A stretch of DNA of 64,000 nt from Burkholderiales bacterium (lineage in GTDB: Bacteria; Pseudomonadota; Gammaproteobacteria; Burkholderiales; Burkholderiaceae_C), in contig JAPLPQ010000017.1 in NCBI GenBank assembly GCA_026400105.1, positions 62,001 to 126,000 of the forward strand, written 5' to 3'. Position numbers and translations under genes: made by a program. Every line of letters starts with the position of its first letter. Positions within the stretch are counted from its first letter, which is position 1. Under the pieces are notes generated by a model. It was given only the letters and a program-made list of their open reading frames with translations. It made no database searches and had not been told where the DNA came from. Below are positions 7,230 through 16,552 of this stretch, piece by piece.

Positions 7230-9344
7230 TTGACACACACACTTACGGCTAAAGAACAGTCGCTCGCAAAAATCTTCAGCGACGACTATGTTTTCACGAT
7301 TCCCGGCTACCAGCGCCCCTACTCTTGGGGCAAAGACCAAGCACAAGAATTGCTGGATGACTTGTTGGCAGCCATGACCACCGCGCCGGATCAACTGAGC
7401 GAGGCAGCTCCCTACTTCTTGGGCAGTATCGTGCTCATCAAGGCTGAAGCAAAGCCCGAGGCAACCGTGGTTGATGGCCAGCAACGATTGACTACCCTGA
7501 CTTTGCTTCTGTCGGCTATTCGCGCATCCGTGCAAGATGGTGTCGTTCAAACCGGAGTGACCAAGCGAATTTACGAGCATGGAGACATAGTCTCGGCTAC
7601 CCAGGCACGCTACAGGCTCTCATTACGGGAACGGGACAGAGATTTCTTCCGCCAATATGTTCAACACGAAGATGGCATGGCGAAACTACTCGGGCTCAAC
7701 AGCCAGTTACCCGATGCCCAAGCCAGAATTCTGATCAATGCCCAGGTATTCATGACGGGCCTGGCCAAATTGTCGCAGGCAGAACTGATCCGGCTGGTGC
7801 AATTCATCATTACCCGCTGTTATCTGGTGACTGTAGCCACCCCCGACCTCGATTCAGCCTATCGCATCTTCGGTGTCCTCAACAGCCGCGGCCTTGATCT
7901 GACTGCAACCGACATACTCAAAGCCGAAGTCATAGGAGGCATTGCACCGAACTTGCGCGACACATACACCAAAAAATGGGAGGACGAAGAGGAAGACTTG
8001 GGACGGGATGAATTCGGCGAGCTATTCAGTCATATCCGAATGGTGTACCGAAAGGCCAAACCGCAGGGTACCTTGCTCAAGGAATTCAAGGAGCACGTTG
8101 CACCTGCTGCCTACCCCCAAGCCTTTGTAGAAGAGGTGCTGCTTCCCATGGCTCAGGCTTTCAGCGAAATCAGTAATGCTGACTACTCCAGCCAAAAACA
8201 TGCTGAACAGATAAATACGCATCTACACTGGCTCAATCGCTTGGACTTTAAGGACTGGGTGCCGCCCGCACTGACGTTCTTTGTCCGCAATCATAATCAA
8301 CCCGTTGCTATGCTAGAATTTTTCCGTGGCATGGAACGACTGGCCTACTCGATGCTTTCCAGAAAATGCGGCATCAATGAGCGCATCGAACGCTTCTCGG
8401 CCTTGACCAGCGCGATTGAAAAAGCGCAGCATCTGAATGCTTCCCAATCACCGTTGCATCTGACGCCGCTTGAGCAGTACGAAACTTATTCTGCACTGAA
8501 CGGCCCTCTATATGAAACCCACTCCCCGCGGGCTGTGGCCACACTGATGCTGCGTCTCGACCATCTGATGTCTGACGGAACCGCCAGCTATCAAAATGGT
8601 GTCGTCTCAGTCGAACACATCCTGCCGCAACAACCAGCCCCGAACAGCCAGTGGCTAACTTGGGTGCCTGACCCGCTCAAGCATGAACATTGGGTACATC
8701 GCCTAGGCAACCTGACCTTGCTCAGTCGCAAGAAAAACAGCGCTGCTAGCAACTACGAATTCGAAAAGAAAAAAAATGCCTACTTCACCAAAGGCGGAAT
8801 CTGTGCCTTTGCGCTGACCACCGAGGTGCTGACGCACAACGACTGGACCGAGTCTGTCATGCAACAGCGCCAGGAGAGGATGATCAAAGTCCTGGAAACG
8901 CATTGGTGCTTGCAAGACCGCAAGAGCAGAGCCGAACTAGCGGAAGCCAAATTAGCTGAAACCCAGCAGGCCAGCGGTGATGCATTTTTTGAACTGGAAA
9001 GCGCAAAACATGGACTGAACGCCAAGGCGCGGGAGTATGGCGACTCGTTTACTGTACTTGCTGGGTCGCAAGCCAAGCGCGATTGGACAGCTCAGCCCCA
9101 TGCTTACATGCAACTACGTGAGAGCTTGCTTGAAGCCGGCTCATTAAAACCATCCGATGACGGTTCATGCTTGGTGTTTACCAAGGACTGGGCATTCAAT
9201 AGTCCGAGCGCCGCATCAGCCACTGTACTAGGCCGCCCTGACAATGGTCGGACAAGTTGGCGTCTTTCGGGTACATCAATTACTTATGCGGCCTGGCAAG
9301 ACAACCTCCCAGAAAGTCATTTAGCCTCTGGCCGAACCGAGTAA
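7230..9344 (+). CDS. DUF262-DUF1524(HNH)-DUF4357 protein, GmrSD-like nuclease
   Basis: 704 aa from a TTG start preceded by a good AGGGAG ribosome site; an upstream in-frame TTG (7176) lacks one. The N-terminal DUF262 part has GYQRPYSWGK (about 31-40) and VVDGQQRLTTLTL (about 89-101). The central DUF1524 HNH part has VEHILPQQP and HRLGNLTLLSRKKNSAASNY (about 470-525). The C-terminus (about 610-700) resembles DUF4357: LRESLL, LVFTKDWAFNSPSAASATVLGR. DUF262 plus DUF1524 is the architecture of GmrSD-type enzymes that use NTP and cut modified phage DNA. GC content is visibly below that of the neighbours, suggesting transfer. Anti-phage activity is inferred from family only. Confidence 0.8.
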   Translation: MTHTLTAKEQSLAKIFSDDYVFTIPGYQRPYSWGKDQAQELLDDLLAAMTTAPDQLSEAAPYFLGSIVLIKAEAKPEATVVDGQQRLTTLTLLLSAIRASVQDGVVQTGVTKRIYEHGDIVSATQARYRLSLRERDRDFFRQYVQHEDGMAKLLGLNSQLPDAQARILINAQVFMTGLAKLSQAELIRLVQFIITRCYLVTVATPDLDSAYRIFGVLNSRGLDLTATDILKAEVIGGIAPNLRDTYTKKWEDEEEDLGRDEFGELFSHIRMVYRKAKPQGTLLKEFKEHVAPAAYPQAFVEEVLLPMAQAFSEISNADYSSQKHAEQINTHLHWLNRLDFKDWVPPALTFFVRNHNQPVAMLEFFRGMERLAYSMLSRKCGINERIERFSALTSAIEKAQHLNASQSPLHLTPLEQYETYSALNGPLYETHSPRAVATLMLRLDHLMSDGTASYQNGVVSVEHILPQQPAPNSQWLTWVPDPLKHEHWVHRLGNLTLLSRKKNSAASNYEFEKKKNAYFTKGGICAFALTTEVLTHNDWTESVMQQRQERMIKVLETHWCLQDRKSRAELAEAKLAETQQASGDAFFELESAKHGLNAKAREYGDSFTVLAGSQAKRDWTAQPHAYMQLRESLLEAGSLKPSDDGSCLVFTKDWAFNSPSAASATVLGRPDNGRTSWRLSGTSITYAAWQDNLPESHLASGRTE

Positions 9345-9401
9345 TAGATAATTATAGCCTGAACAAGGTGATATTATCGAATAATCGCATAGTACGAAAA
9401 G

Positions 9402-9495
9402 TCTGAAGATAAAGTCTCGTCGTTGGCCATTTCTGAAGCAAAAATCCTCAGAGGATCCACATCTGAAGATTTTTCCTCGATGCTGAAGATTTTTC
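9402..9495. repeat. Degenerate TCTGAAGAT repeats with 30-bp period
   Basis: TCTGAAG occurs at 9402, 9432 and 9462, exactly 30 bp apart, with a related GCTGAAGATTTTT at 9482. The flanking bases are only partly conserved. The tract fills the 200-bp gap between the DUF262 gene and ubiB, and no gene is evident in that gap. It is too short and diverged to be a CRISPR array. Confidence 0.45.
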
Positions 9496-9547
9496 TGCCA
9501 ATCGGGGCTCACTTGATATGAGCGCTGCGGCGTACCGTCACCAGCGC

Positions 9548-11299
9548 TCACCCATCATCCCGATCCCGCCGGTTGCTGGCCCAGATCGACAGCAGCAGCC
9601 AGATGCTGCCGAGCCCGGCGCCCAGGAAACCGAGCAGGCCGAAAGCCGGCAGACCGAGCCAGCTCGGGCCGCCCGGCACCGTCATGACGATCGACGAGCC
9701 GATGATCAGCGCCGCGATCACGATCCCGACCACGAGACGGTTCGCCGCGCGGTCGAGCTGGTTGCCGATCCGACGCAGGTCGAGCACGTCGATGTGGATG
9801 TCGAGCCGGCCCTTGCGCGCCGCGCGCAGCAGGCGCGACAGGTCCTGCGGCAGTCCGGCCAGCAGGCCGAGCAGCTCGCTGATGCTGCGCCAGCCGCGAC
9901 CGAGCAGGGCTGCAGGCTGATAGCGTTCGCGCAGCAGCTGACGCAACAGCGGCAGCGCCTCGCCGGCCATGTCGAAATCGGGGTCGAGCTCGCGCCCCAT
10001 GCCCTCGAGCGTGACGAAGGCCTTGACCAGCAGGCTCAGGTCGGCCGGCAGCGCGACGCGGTGGTGGCGCAGGATGGCGACCACATCCGACAGCAGCGCC
10101 GCCAGCTTGAGCTGGCGCAGCGGCAAGCCGCGGTATTGCTCGACGAAGGCCTCGATCTCGGCCACCAGCGCCTCGTGATCGACCGCGCCGTCGCCGCTCC
10201 AGTCGGTCAGCACGTCGGCAACGCGGGCCGGTTCCTGCTGCACCAGGCCCAGCAGCAGGTCCATCAGCTGCTCGCGCCGCTGCTCGGACAGACGCCCGAC
10301 CATGCCGAAATCGATGAAGGCGATCCGGTTGCCCGGCAGGTAGAACACGTTGCCAGGGTGCGGATCGGCATGGAAGAAGCCGTCCTGCACGATCATCTTG
10401 AGCACCGCGTGCGCGCCCCGGCGCGCCAGCACCTTGCGGTCCAGTCCGGCGGCATCGACCTCGGCCAGCTTGCGCCCCGGTATGCCGACGATGTAGTCCT
10501 GCACGCAGACCCGCTCGCCGCTCCATTGCCAGTGCACGCGCGGCACCACGATCAGCGGCGCGGCCTGCAGCAGCTCGCCACCGCCGGGACGGGGCTGGAC
10601 CGCGTCGGTATCGGCATAGCCCTCGAACTGGCTTGCGATCCGGGTCGCGTTGCGGCATTCGACTGCGAAATCGAGCTCGTTGCGCAGCGACTTGCCGAAC
10701 TGCTGCACCACCTGTTGCGGGCTGAAGGTGCGCAGCTCGGGGCTCTCGGACTCGGCCAGCTGCGCCAGCCGCAGCAGCCAGCGCAGGTCGGCCTCGATCA
10801 CCGGCCGGATGCCGGGACGGCGCACCTTGACCACCACTTCGGTGCCGTCGTGCAAGCGGGCCCGGTGCACCTGCGCGACCGAGGCTGCCGCCAGCGGCAC
10901 GGGATCGAAGGCCGCAAACACCTGCTCGGGCGGGCCGCCGAGGTCCTCGACCAGCTGCGGCAGCAGCAGCTCGTAGGGCACAGGCGGCGCGCTGTCCTGC
11001 AGCTGGCTGAACTCGGCGATCCACTCGGGCTCGAACAGATCGACCCGGGTCGCCAGCACCTGGCCCAGCTTGACGAAGGTCGGCCCGAGCTCCTCGAGCA
11101 CGCGCCGCAGCCGCTGCGGCGGCGTCAGATGGATCAGCTCATGGCTGTCGCGCCAGTGCAGCGCGCGGCCGGCATCCTCGAGCGCGTTGGCCAGCCCGAA
11201 GCGCTGGACCAGGTCGCCGAAGCCGTAGCGGATCAGGACCGAGGCGATGTCGTGCAGACGGCCCAAGTCGCGGACCGAGGCGAGCGCCTGCCAGAGCAT
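9548..11299 (-). CDS. ubiB: ABC1/UbiB (ADCK)-family atypical kinase/ATPase
   Basis: 583 aa. The KxGQ motif is in GPTFVKLGQVLATR (about residues 73-86). Next come the ASVAQVHRARL loop (about 140), the VVKVRRPGI lysine segment, DGFFHADPHPGNVF (catalytic loop) and FIDFGMVGRL (DFG-like). Two C-terminal hydrophobic segments (about 510-575) anchor it in the membrane. UbiB-type proteins support ubiquinone biosynthesis, probably by extracting lipid intermediates from the membrane. No other ubi gene is adjacent. The ATG overlaps the stop of a 31-codon leader ORF (UGAUG) and has a weak ribosome site of its own, so translation is probably coupled. Confidence 0.88.
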   Translation of the reverse strand: MLWQALASVRDLGRLHDIASVLIRYGFGDLVQRFGLANALEDAGRALHWRDSHELIHLTPPQRLRRVLEELGPTFVKLGQVLATRVDLFEPEWIAEFSQLQDSAPPVPYELLLPQLVEDLGGPPEQVFAAFDPVPLAAASVAQVHRARLHDGTEVVVKVRRPGIRPVIEADLRWLLRLAQLAESESPELRTFSPQQVVQQFGKSLRNELDFAVECRNATRIASQFEGYADTDAVQPRPGGGELLQAAPLIVVPRVHWQWSGERVCVQDYIVGIPGRKLAEVDAAGLDRKVLARRGAHAVLKMIVQDGFFHADPHPGNVFYLPGNRIAFIDFGMVGRLSEQRREQLMDLLLGLVQQEPARVADVLTDWSGDGAVDHEALVAEIEAFVEQYRGLPLRQLKLAALLSDVVAILRHHRVALPADLSLLVKAFVTLEGMGRELDPDFDMAGEALPLLRQLLRERYQPAALLGRGWRSISELLGLLAGLPQDLSRLLRAARKGRLDIHIDVLDLRRIGNQLDRAANRLVVGIVIAALIIGSSIVMTVPGGPSWLGLPAFGLLGFLGAGLGSIWLLLSIWASNRRDRDDG

Positions 11300-11394
11300 C
11301 AGGCGCCCTTGCTGCTCTGTTCAGCCCTGCGGACGGGCCAGAGCCGAGCGGCAGCTTGCGCTGCGGCTTCCCTGCTGTCTTGCTCTGCGCCCAT
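11299..11394 (-). CDS. Possible 31-codon leader ORF upstream of ubiB
   Basis: Short ORF starting at an ATG preceded by a strong AGGAG site at ideal spacing. It ends in TGA overlapping the ubiB ATG (TGATG). The peptide is Ala/Arg/Gln-rich with no recognisable domain. The arrangement suggests translational coupling of ubiB rather than a functional peptide. Not recognised as a known family. Confidence 0.4.
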   Translation of the reverse strand: MGAEQDSREAAAQAAARLWPVRRAEQSSKGA

Positions 11395-11516
11395 GAGTTC
11401 TCCTGCTGGTAGGTGGCTGCAATGGTCCTGGACCAGTCTCCCGCATAGCCCTGTTTCTGGCAGGCGGCGGCGGAAGACGGCTGATGAATATCCTAGCATC
11501 CGGCCGGGAGTTCCGC

Positions 11517-12203
11517 TCAGACCACTGCCAGGCGATAACCCACGCCGACCTCCGTCAGCAGGTGTCTGGGCTCGGCCGGGTCGTGCTCGATCTTGGCCCG
11601 CAGCTGGCCCATGTAGAGGCGCAGGTAATGCGTGTGGCCGCCGAAGGCCTCACCCCAGACATCGGCCAGCAGCTGTCGGTGAGTCACGACCCGGCCTGCG
11701 CTGCGCACCAGTCGCGCGAGCAGCTTGAACTCGGTTGGCGTGAGATGCACCGGCTCGCCGTCGCGCAACACCATGCGCGCGGCAAGATCGATGCACAGGT
11801 CATCGAGCTCGTGCCGCGTGACGGCGGGCTCGAGCGCCGTGCCGCGATGGCGCAGCGCGACGCGCAGGCGCGCGAGCAGCTCGCCGATGCTGAAGGGCTT
11901 GGTCAGGTAGTCGTCCGCCCCCGCATCGAGCAGCCTGATCTTCTGAGCTTCCTGGTCGCGCGCCGAGACGACGATGACGGGCAGGTTGGAGCGCTGGCGC
12001 AGCTCGCGCACGAGGTCGGCGCCATCGCCATCGGGCAGACCGAGATCGAGCAGGACCAGATCGGGTGCATCGTGTCGCAGGATCGCGCCGGCCTCGCTAA
12101 GCGAGACCGCCGTCACGACGTCGAAGCCCTCTACGGCGAGTGCGGACTGCATGAAGGTCCTGATCTCGCGGTCGTCCTCGACCACCAGCACGCGCAGGGT
12201 CAT
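11517..12203 (-). CDS. kdpE: KdpE-type OmpR-family response regulator
   Basis: 228 aa. The receiver domain (about 1-118) has the acidic pair in VVEDDREIR, the phospho-acceptor Asp in LVLLDLGLPDGDG (about 53) and Lys in LTKPFS (about 103). The C-terminal winged helix (about 130-228) has LTPTEFKLLARLV and the KdpE-typical tail THYLRLYMGQLRAKIE. The start at MTLRVLVVEDD overlaps the sensor-kinase stop by 4 nt. It pairs with the upstream short KdpD. The divergent potassium transporter gene kup is the probable target, since kdpFABC is absent here. Confidence 0.92.
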   Translation of the reverse strand: MTLRVLVVEDDREIRTFMQSALAVEGFDVVTAVSLSEAGAILRHDAPDLVLLDLGLPDGDGADLVRELRQRSNLPVIVVSARDQEAQKIRLLDAGADDYLTKPFSIGELLARLRVALRHRGTALEPAVTRHELDDLCIDLAARMVLRDGEPVHLTPTEFKLLARLVRSAGRVVTHRQLLADVWGEAFGGHTHYLRLYMGQLRAKIEHDPAEPRHLLTEVGVGYRLAVV

Positions 12204-13702
12204 GGCTGCTCCGCCAATGGCTGCTGCGGCTCGATCGGCAGGCTCAGGCAAAAGCGGCAGCCGCAGCCCTCGCGGTCCTCGACGGCGAGCGTGCCGCCGT
12301 GCGCGATCGCGATCGCGCGGCAGACCGCCAGGCCGAGACCCGCGCCGCGCTGCCCCGAGCGGTCGTTGCGCGAGTAGGGACTGAAGACGGATTCGCGCTG
12401 CGCCACGGGAATGCCGGGACCGCGGTCCGACACGCAGAGATCGATCCGTCCCGGCTCGAGCAAGGCCTGGATCTCGATGCAGCCCTCGCTGTACTTCAGC
12501 GCGTTGTCCAGCAGGTTGACCAGCAACTGGCCGAGCAGCACCGGATCGACGCGTAGCAGCGGCAGCCCGGCCGGAACCACCGAGCGTATGCGACGCCCGG
12601 GGTCCTGCGGCCGCACGCGCGCCAGCACGGCGCCGACAATCTCCTCGACCGACTCCCAGTCCCGGTGGAGCTCGACGACTGGGTCTGACAGGCGAGCGAG
12701 CTGCAGCGTGTTCTCGGTCAGAACGGTCAGGTAGCGCGCCTCGGTCGCGATGCTCCCGAGCATGCGCGACTGCTGCGCGGGCGACAGCAGGTCGCGCTGC
12801 GTCTGCAGCGAGGACGATGCCCCGAGAATGGTCGCGAGCGGCGTGCGCAGGTCATGCGAGATCGATGCCAGGAAGGTGTTGAGCAGTTCGTGGCGCTGCG
12901 CCTCGCTGCGGGCAGCAAGCACGGCCTCGTCGAGCTCGAGCCGCCAGAGTGCCTGCGCCAGCAGCGCCGCCAGCGTGCGGCCATGCTCAAGCCCCTCCTG
13001 GTCTGGTACGGCAGCGGCCGGAATTTCGGCCATGCCGAACACCCTGCCCTGCTCGCCCAGCGGCAGGCAGATGCCCTGCGCAGCATCCGGCACGCGATTG
13101 CCCTCATCCGCGAGCGTCAGAACGGCGCCAGCGCCGAATGCGGCCTGCAACGCCGCCTGCCCGATGGTACGGATCTCCTGCACGGTGCCGGCGGCCGACA
13201 GGCGCGTCGCGAGCTCCTGCAGCTGCCGCGCTCGGCCTTCGCTCAGGCGCGCCGCGCGGGCTTCGCGCTGCAGGCCGGCGGCCAGGCGGCTGGTCATGAA
13301 AGCGACAAACAGCATGACCGCGAGCACGATCAGGTGCTCGCGCTGGTCGACCGCGAAGGTCCAGCGCGGCGGCACGAAGAAGAAATTCAGCGCCGCGACA
13401 GCACCGACCGCGCAGATCGCTGCCTCCAACCGCCCCAGACGGTAGGAAGCGATCTCCACCACCAGCACGTAGAGCATGGCCTGGCTGGTCAGCGAGACAT
13501 AGGAATCGATCAGCAGGCCGAACGCGGTCGCCGCCGCGAGCAGCAGCAGGACCAGCGCCCAGCGCACGGGATGCAGGTCTAGGATCGAGGACAAGACAAG
13601 GGCTGGAATCAGTTGTGCCGGAAACCTTGCGCCGGGTGATCGCCCGGGAAGGGCAACCCCCAGTGCAGGAAAACTCAGCTTGCAGTATGTCACCGCACGC
13701 AT
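12200..13702 (-). CDS. kdpD: Short KdpD-like sensor histidine kinase
   Basis: About 500 aa from the ATG at 13702. An ATG at 13831 would add 43 residues but overlap the kup start. Four membrane helices (about 48-65, 74-88, 92-112, 123-140) with LNFFFVPP match the KdpD DUF4118 domain. A GAF-like segment (about 160-255) follows, then the HisKA box FLASISHDLRTPLATILG (His283), the N box LLVNLLDNALKYS, and the ATP lids DRGPGIP and GAGLGLAV. The large N-terminal cytosolic KdpD/Usp region of E. coli KdpD is missing. It is translationally coupled to kdpE. Probable role: sensing potassium or osmotic status to control kup. The start is uncertain. Confidence 0.85.
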   Translation of the reverse strand: MRAVTYCKLSFPALGVALPGRSPGARFPAQLIPALVLSSILDLHPVRWALVLLLLAAATAFGLLIDSYVSLTSQAMLYVLVVEIASYRLGRLEAAICAVGAVAALNFFFVPPRWTFAVDQREHLIVLAVMLFVAFMTSRLAAGLQREARAARLSEGRARQLQELATRLSAAGTVQEIRTIGQAALQAAFGAGAVLTLADEGNRVPDAAQGICLPLGEQGRVFGMAEIPAAAVPDQEGLEHGRTLAALLAQALWRLELDEAVLAARSEAQRHELLNTFLASISHDLRTPLATILGASSSLQTQRDLLSPAQQSRMLGSIATEARYLTVLTENTLQLARLSDPVVELHRDWESVEEIVGAVLARVRPQDPGRRIRSVVPAGLPLLRVDPVLLGQLLVNLLDNALKYSEGCIEIQALLEPGRIDLCVSDRGPGIPVAQRESVFSPYSRNDRSGQRGAGLGLAVCRAIAIAHGGTLAVEDREGCGCRFCLSLPIEPQQPLAEQP

Positions 13703-13821
13703 AAGGAAAGCATAAGTGCCCGCCGCCAGCAGGCACCGTGCGGCCGAACGGAGCAGTCGAAGCGCCGCACAATCCGGACATTTCAACCACGCAGCGGCCG
13801 TCAATGCGACCGTACTGACTT

Positions 13822-15690
13822 GTGTCTGCATCCAAATCTTCGCTGGGAACCCTGACCCTGGGAGCCATAGGCGTCGTCTACGGCGACATCGGCACCAGCG
13901 TGCTCTACTCCGTCAAGGAAGTGTTCAGCTCCGGCCACCTCGAGCCGACCACAGCCAACGTCTACGGCGTCATGTCCATGTTCTTCTGGACGCTGACGCT
14001 GGTCGTCACGCTCAAGTACGTGACGCTCGTGATGCGCGCCGACAACCATGGCGAGGGCGGCCTGGTGGCATTGCTCGCGCTGGCCATGGAGGCGGTCAGC
14101 AACAGCCCGCGTCTACGCAACCTCCTGCTCCTGCTCGGCGTCTTCGGTGCCGGACTGTTCTACGGCGACGGCGTGATCACGCCGGCGATCTCGGTGCTGT
14201 CCGCCGTGGAGGGGCTAGAGATCGTCTCACCCGCCTTCACCAAGGCGGTGATCCCTCTGACCCTGCTGGTCCTGCTCGCGCTGTTCGCGGTCCAGAAGCA
14301 CGGCACTGCTGGCATAGGCCGGCTGTTCGGCCCGATCATGGTGGTCTGGTTCATCGTGATCGGTGCGGCTGGTGCGGTGCAGGTGCTCGGGCGCCCCGAG
14401 ATCCTGTGGGCGATCAGCCCGCACCACGCGCTCGGCTTCATGTGGCGCAACCCTGGCCTGACCTTCGTGCTGCTCGGGGCCGTGGTGCTATGTGTCACGG
14501 GCGGCGAGGCGCTCTATGCGGACATGGGGCATTTCGGCCGCAAGCCGATCCGGCTGGCATGGTTTGGCCTGGCGATGCCGGCGCTCGCGCTCAACTACTT
14601 CGGCCAGGGCGCGCTGCTGCTCGCCCGGCCCGACGCGGTCGAGAACCCCTTCTTCCTGATGACTCCGCAGTGGGGCATGCTGACCATGGTCGGTCTCGCG
14701 ACAGTTGCGACCGTGATAGCGTCGCAGGCGCTGATCTCGGGCGCGTACAGCGTGACCAAGCAGGTCATACAGCTGGGCTACCTGCCGCGTCTCCAGATCC
14801 AGCACACCAGCGCCGAGAAGAGCGGCCAGATCTACCTGCCCTTCGTGAACTGGGGCCTGTTTGTCTGCATCGTGCTGGCGGTCGGGCTGTTCAAGACCTC
14901 GAGCAACCTGGCTGCCGCCTACGGCATCGCTGTCACGCTCGTGATGCTGATCACGACCGTGCTGACCTTCTTCGTCGTCCGCTACCGCTGGGGCTACCCG
15001 CTCTGGCTGAGCCTGGGCGCGACCAGCTTCTTCTTCCTGATCGACTTGGCGTTCTTCGGCTCCAACCTGCTCAAGCTTACCGAGGGCGGCTGGTTCCCGC
15101 TCGCGATCGGCGCGGTCGTGTTCCTGCTGATGACGACCTGGCACGAAGGGCGCCGGCTGCTCGGCGAATCGATCAGCAACCACGCGCTTGACCTCGGCGA
15201 CTTTCTTGAATCGGTCTTCGTGAGCCCGCCGGTGCGCGCAGACGGCACGGCCGTCTTCCTGTCCGCGCAGCCGGGCACGGTGCCCAACGCGCTGCTGCAC
15301 AACCTCAAGCACAACAAGGTGCTGCACGGACAGAACCTGTTCGTGACGGTGCGCAACCACGGGGTCCCCTGGATCGAGCCAGCGCAACGCCTGGAGGCCG
15401 AAGCGCTGGGACGCGGCTGCTGGAAAGTGATCGTCAACCTGGGCTTCATGGACGACACTGACCTGCCGCGTGCGCTGGCCCAACTCGAGAGCCGCGGCGT
15501 CGCGCTCGACCCGATGCAGACGAGCTATTTCCTGTCGCGCGACATCGTCGTTCCTGCGATGGGCGGACGCATGGCGCAGTGGCGCGAGAAGCTGTTCGCG
15601 CAGATGTACCACAACGCGAGCTCGGCGGCCGAGTTCCTGAAACTGCCGAGCAACGCAGTCGTTGAACTCGGCAGCAAGATCGAGATCTGA
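13822..15690 (+). CDS. kup: Kup-type potassium uptake protein
   Basis: 622 aa proton-coupled K+ permease of the KUP/HAK family. About twelve membrane segments fill residues 12-430, followed by a cytosolic C-terminal domain. Signatures: [19 protein letters not shown] (19-35 region), [21 protein letters not shown] and [13 protein letters not shown]. The GTG at 13822 gives the usual family N-terminus but lacks a clear ribosome site. It is divergent from the kdpD/kdpE pair with only about 120 bp between the likely starts, an arrangement suggesting direct control of kup by that two-component system. Confidence 0.95.
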   Translation: MSASKSSLGTLTLGAIGVVYGDIGTSVLYSVKEVFSSGHLEPTTANVYGVMSMFFWTLTLVVTLKYVTLVMRADNHGEGGLVALLALAMEAVSNSPRLRNLLLLLGVFGAGLFYGDGVITPAISVLSAVEGLEIVSPAFTKAVIPLTLLVLLALFAVQKHGTAGIGRLFGPIMVVWFIVIGAAGAVQVLGRPEILWAISPHHALGFMWRNPGLTFVLLGAVVLCVTGGEALYADMGHFGRKPIRLAWFGLAMPALALNYFGQGALLLARPDAVENPFFLMTPQWGMLTMVGLATVATVIASQALISGAYSVTKQVIQLGYLPRLQIQHTSAEKSGQIYLPFVNWGLFVCIVLAVGLFKTSSNLAAAYGIAVTLVMLITTVLTFFVVRYRWGYPLWLSLGATSFFFLIDLAFFGSNLLKLTEGGWFPLAIGAVVFLLMTTWHEGRRLLGESISNHALDLGDFLESVFVSPPVRADGTAVFLSAQPGTVPNALLHNLKHNKVLHGQNLFVTVRNHGVPWIEPAQRLEAEALGRGCWKVIVNLGFMDDTDLPRALAQLESRGVALDPMQTSYFLSRDIVVPAMGGRMAQWREKLFAQMYHNASSAAEFLKLPSNAVVELGSKIEI

Positions 15691-15741
15691 GGCGAAACCG
15701 CCTGGACGCACACGAGCAGGCGGCGATCCGGCAGACGGCGC

Positions 15742-16452
15742 TCAGGCCTCCTTGTCGCCGGATCCGGCCTTGGCCGCCGGCTTGACCTGTTCGGCCAGGC
15801 CGCCCAGGACGCCGGCGGCGATCTGGCGCAGCAGGTCGGTGCTGGCCTGCGCAAGCTTGAGCCCGGCGTCGAGCTGGGCCTTGCCGACCTCGCCGAGCTG
15901 CTGCGCCGTCGTCAGCCAGCCCTGCTGCAGCTGGGCGCCGACGGCCGAGCCGTGCAGGCGGGAATGGGCCAGCAGCTCGGACAGGATGACGCCGGCTGCG
16001 TCGCGCGTGCGGCCGGCGGTGGACTGCAGGGTCTCGAGGAACATCTGCTCGAGCTGCTCGAAATCGGAGCGGGCATGCTTGAGGTCGGTGGCCGAGAAGG
16101 CCTGCGCCTTGCCGGCGGCGTCCTGCAGCGCCAGGCTGGCGCTCTGTGCCAGCTGGGCCAGCGCCGCATCGAGTCCGGCGACGACCTGCTGCAGCTGCTC
16201 CTTGGCCTGGCCGGTCTGTGCCAACGCCGGTTGCAGCAACGGCTGGGCACCGGCCAGCGCGCCGTTGAGCACGGCCTGGCTCAGCTCGCGCAGCGCGGCC
16301 AGGTCGAACTTGCCGCTGCCGATCTGGGCCAGCGTCAGCTGCCGGACCTGATCCTGCAGGTTCAGGCCTTGCTCGACCGCTCGCTTGACATCGGCTTCGA
16401 GTTGCGCGGCGGCGCTGCTGCCGGCCTGGGTCTGATCGTTCGGGTTTGCCAT
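15742..16452 (-). CDS. Phasin-like helical protein
   Basis: 236 aa, almost entirely predicted amphipathic helix, rich in Ala, Gln and Leu, with repeated heptad-like patterns and no signal peptide or membrane segment. The composition and the C-terminal LLRQIAAGVLGGLAEQVKPAAKA tail resemble phasins or related granule/surface-binding proteins of Burkholderiales. A GGAG ribosome site precedes the ATG. It stands alone between kup (convergent) and a GGDEF gene. No polyhydroxyalkanoate genes are near. The function is a guess from composition; the coding status is solid. Confidence 0.6.
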   Translation of the reverse strand: MANPNDQTQAGSSAAAQLEADVKRAVEQGLNLQDQVRQLTLAQIGSGKFDLAALRELSQAVLNGALAGAQPLLQPALAQTGQAKEQLQQVVAGLDAALAQLAQSASLALQDAAGKAQAFSATDLKHARSDFEQLEQMFLETLQSTAGRTRDAAGVILSELLAHSRLHGSAVGAQLQQGWLTTAQQLGEVGKAQLDAGLKLAQASTDLLRQIAAGVLGGLAEQVKPAAKAGSGDKEA

Positions 16453-16552
16453 CGCATGTTCTCCGGTTGGTGGGCTATCAGGTTAAAGACTGTCCATGTC
16501 AAGAGTCTCGCCCATCGCGCCGGGACTGGCAAGAAGGACGCGGATCGCCGGC

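Noticed and set aside
7123-7233. 36-codon ORF ending over the TTG start of the DUF262 gene
   Set aside because: It overlaps in TTGAATTGA as a leader might, but it has no ribosome site and no plausible peptide pattern. Kept only as a note.
9402-9495. CRISPR-like array from the 30-bp periodicity
   Set aside because: Only seven to nine bases are conserved per unit and no cas genes are present, so it does not meet CRISPR structure.
9321-9551. 76-codon minus-strand ORF between the DUF262 gene and ubiB
   Set aside because: No ribosome site or domain, Cys/Phe-rich, and it overlaps the periodic repeat tract. It is probably fortuitous.
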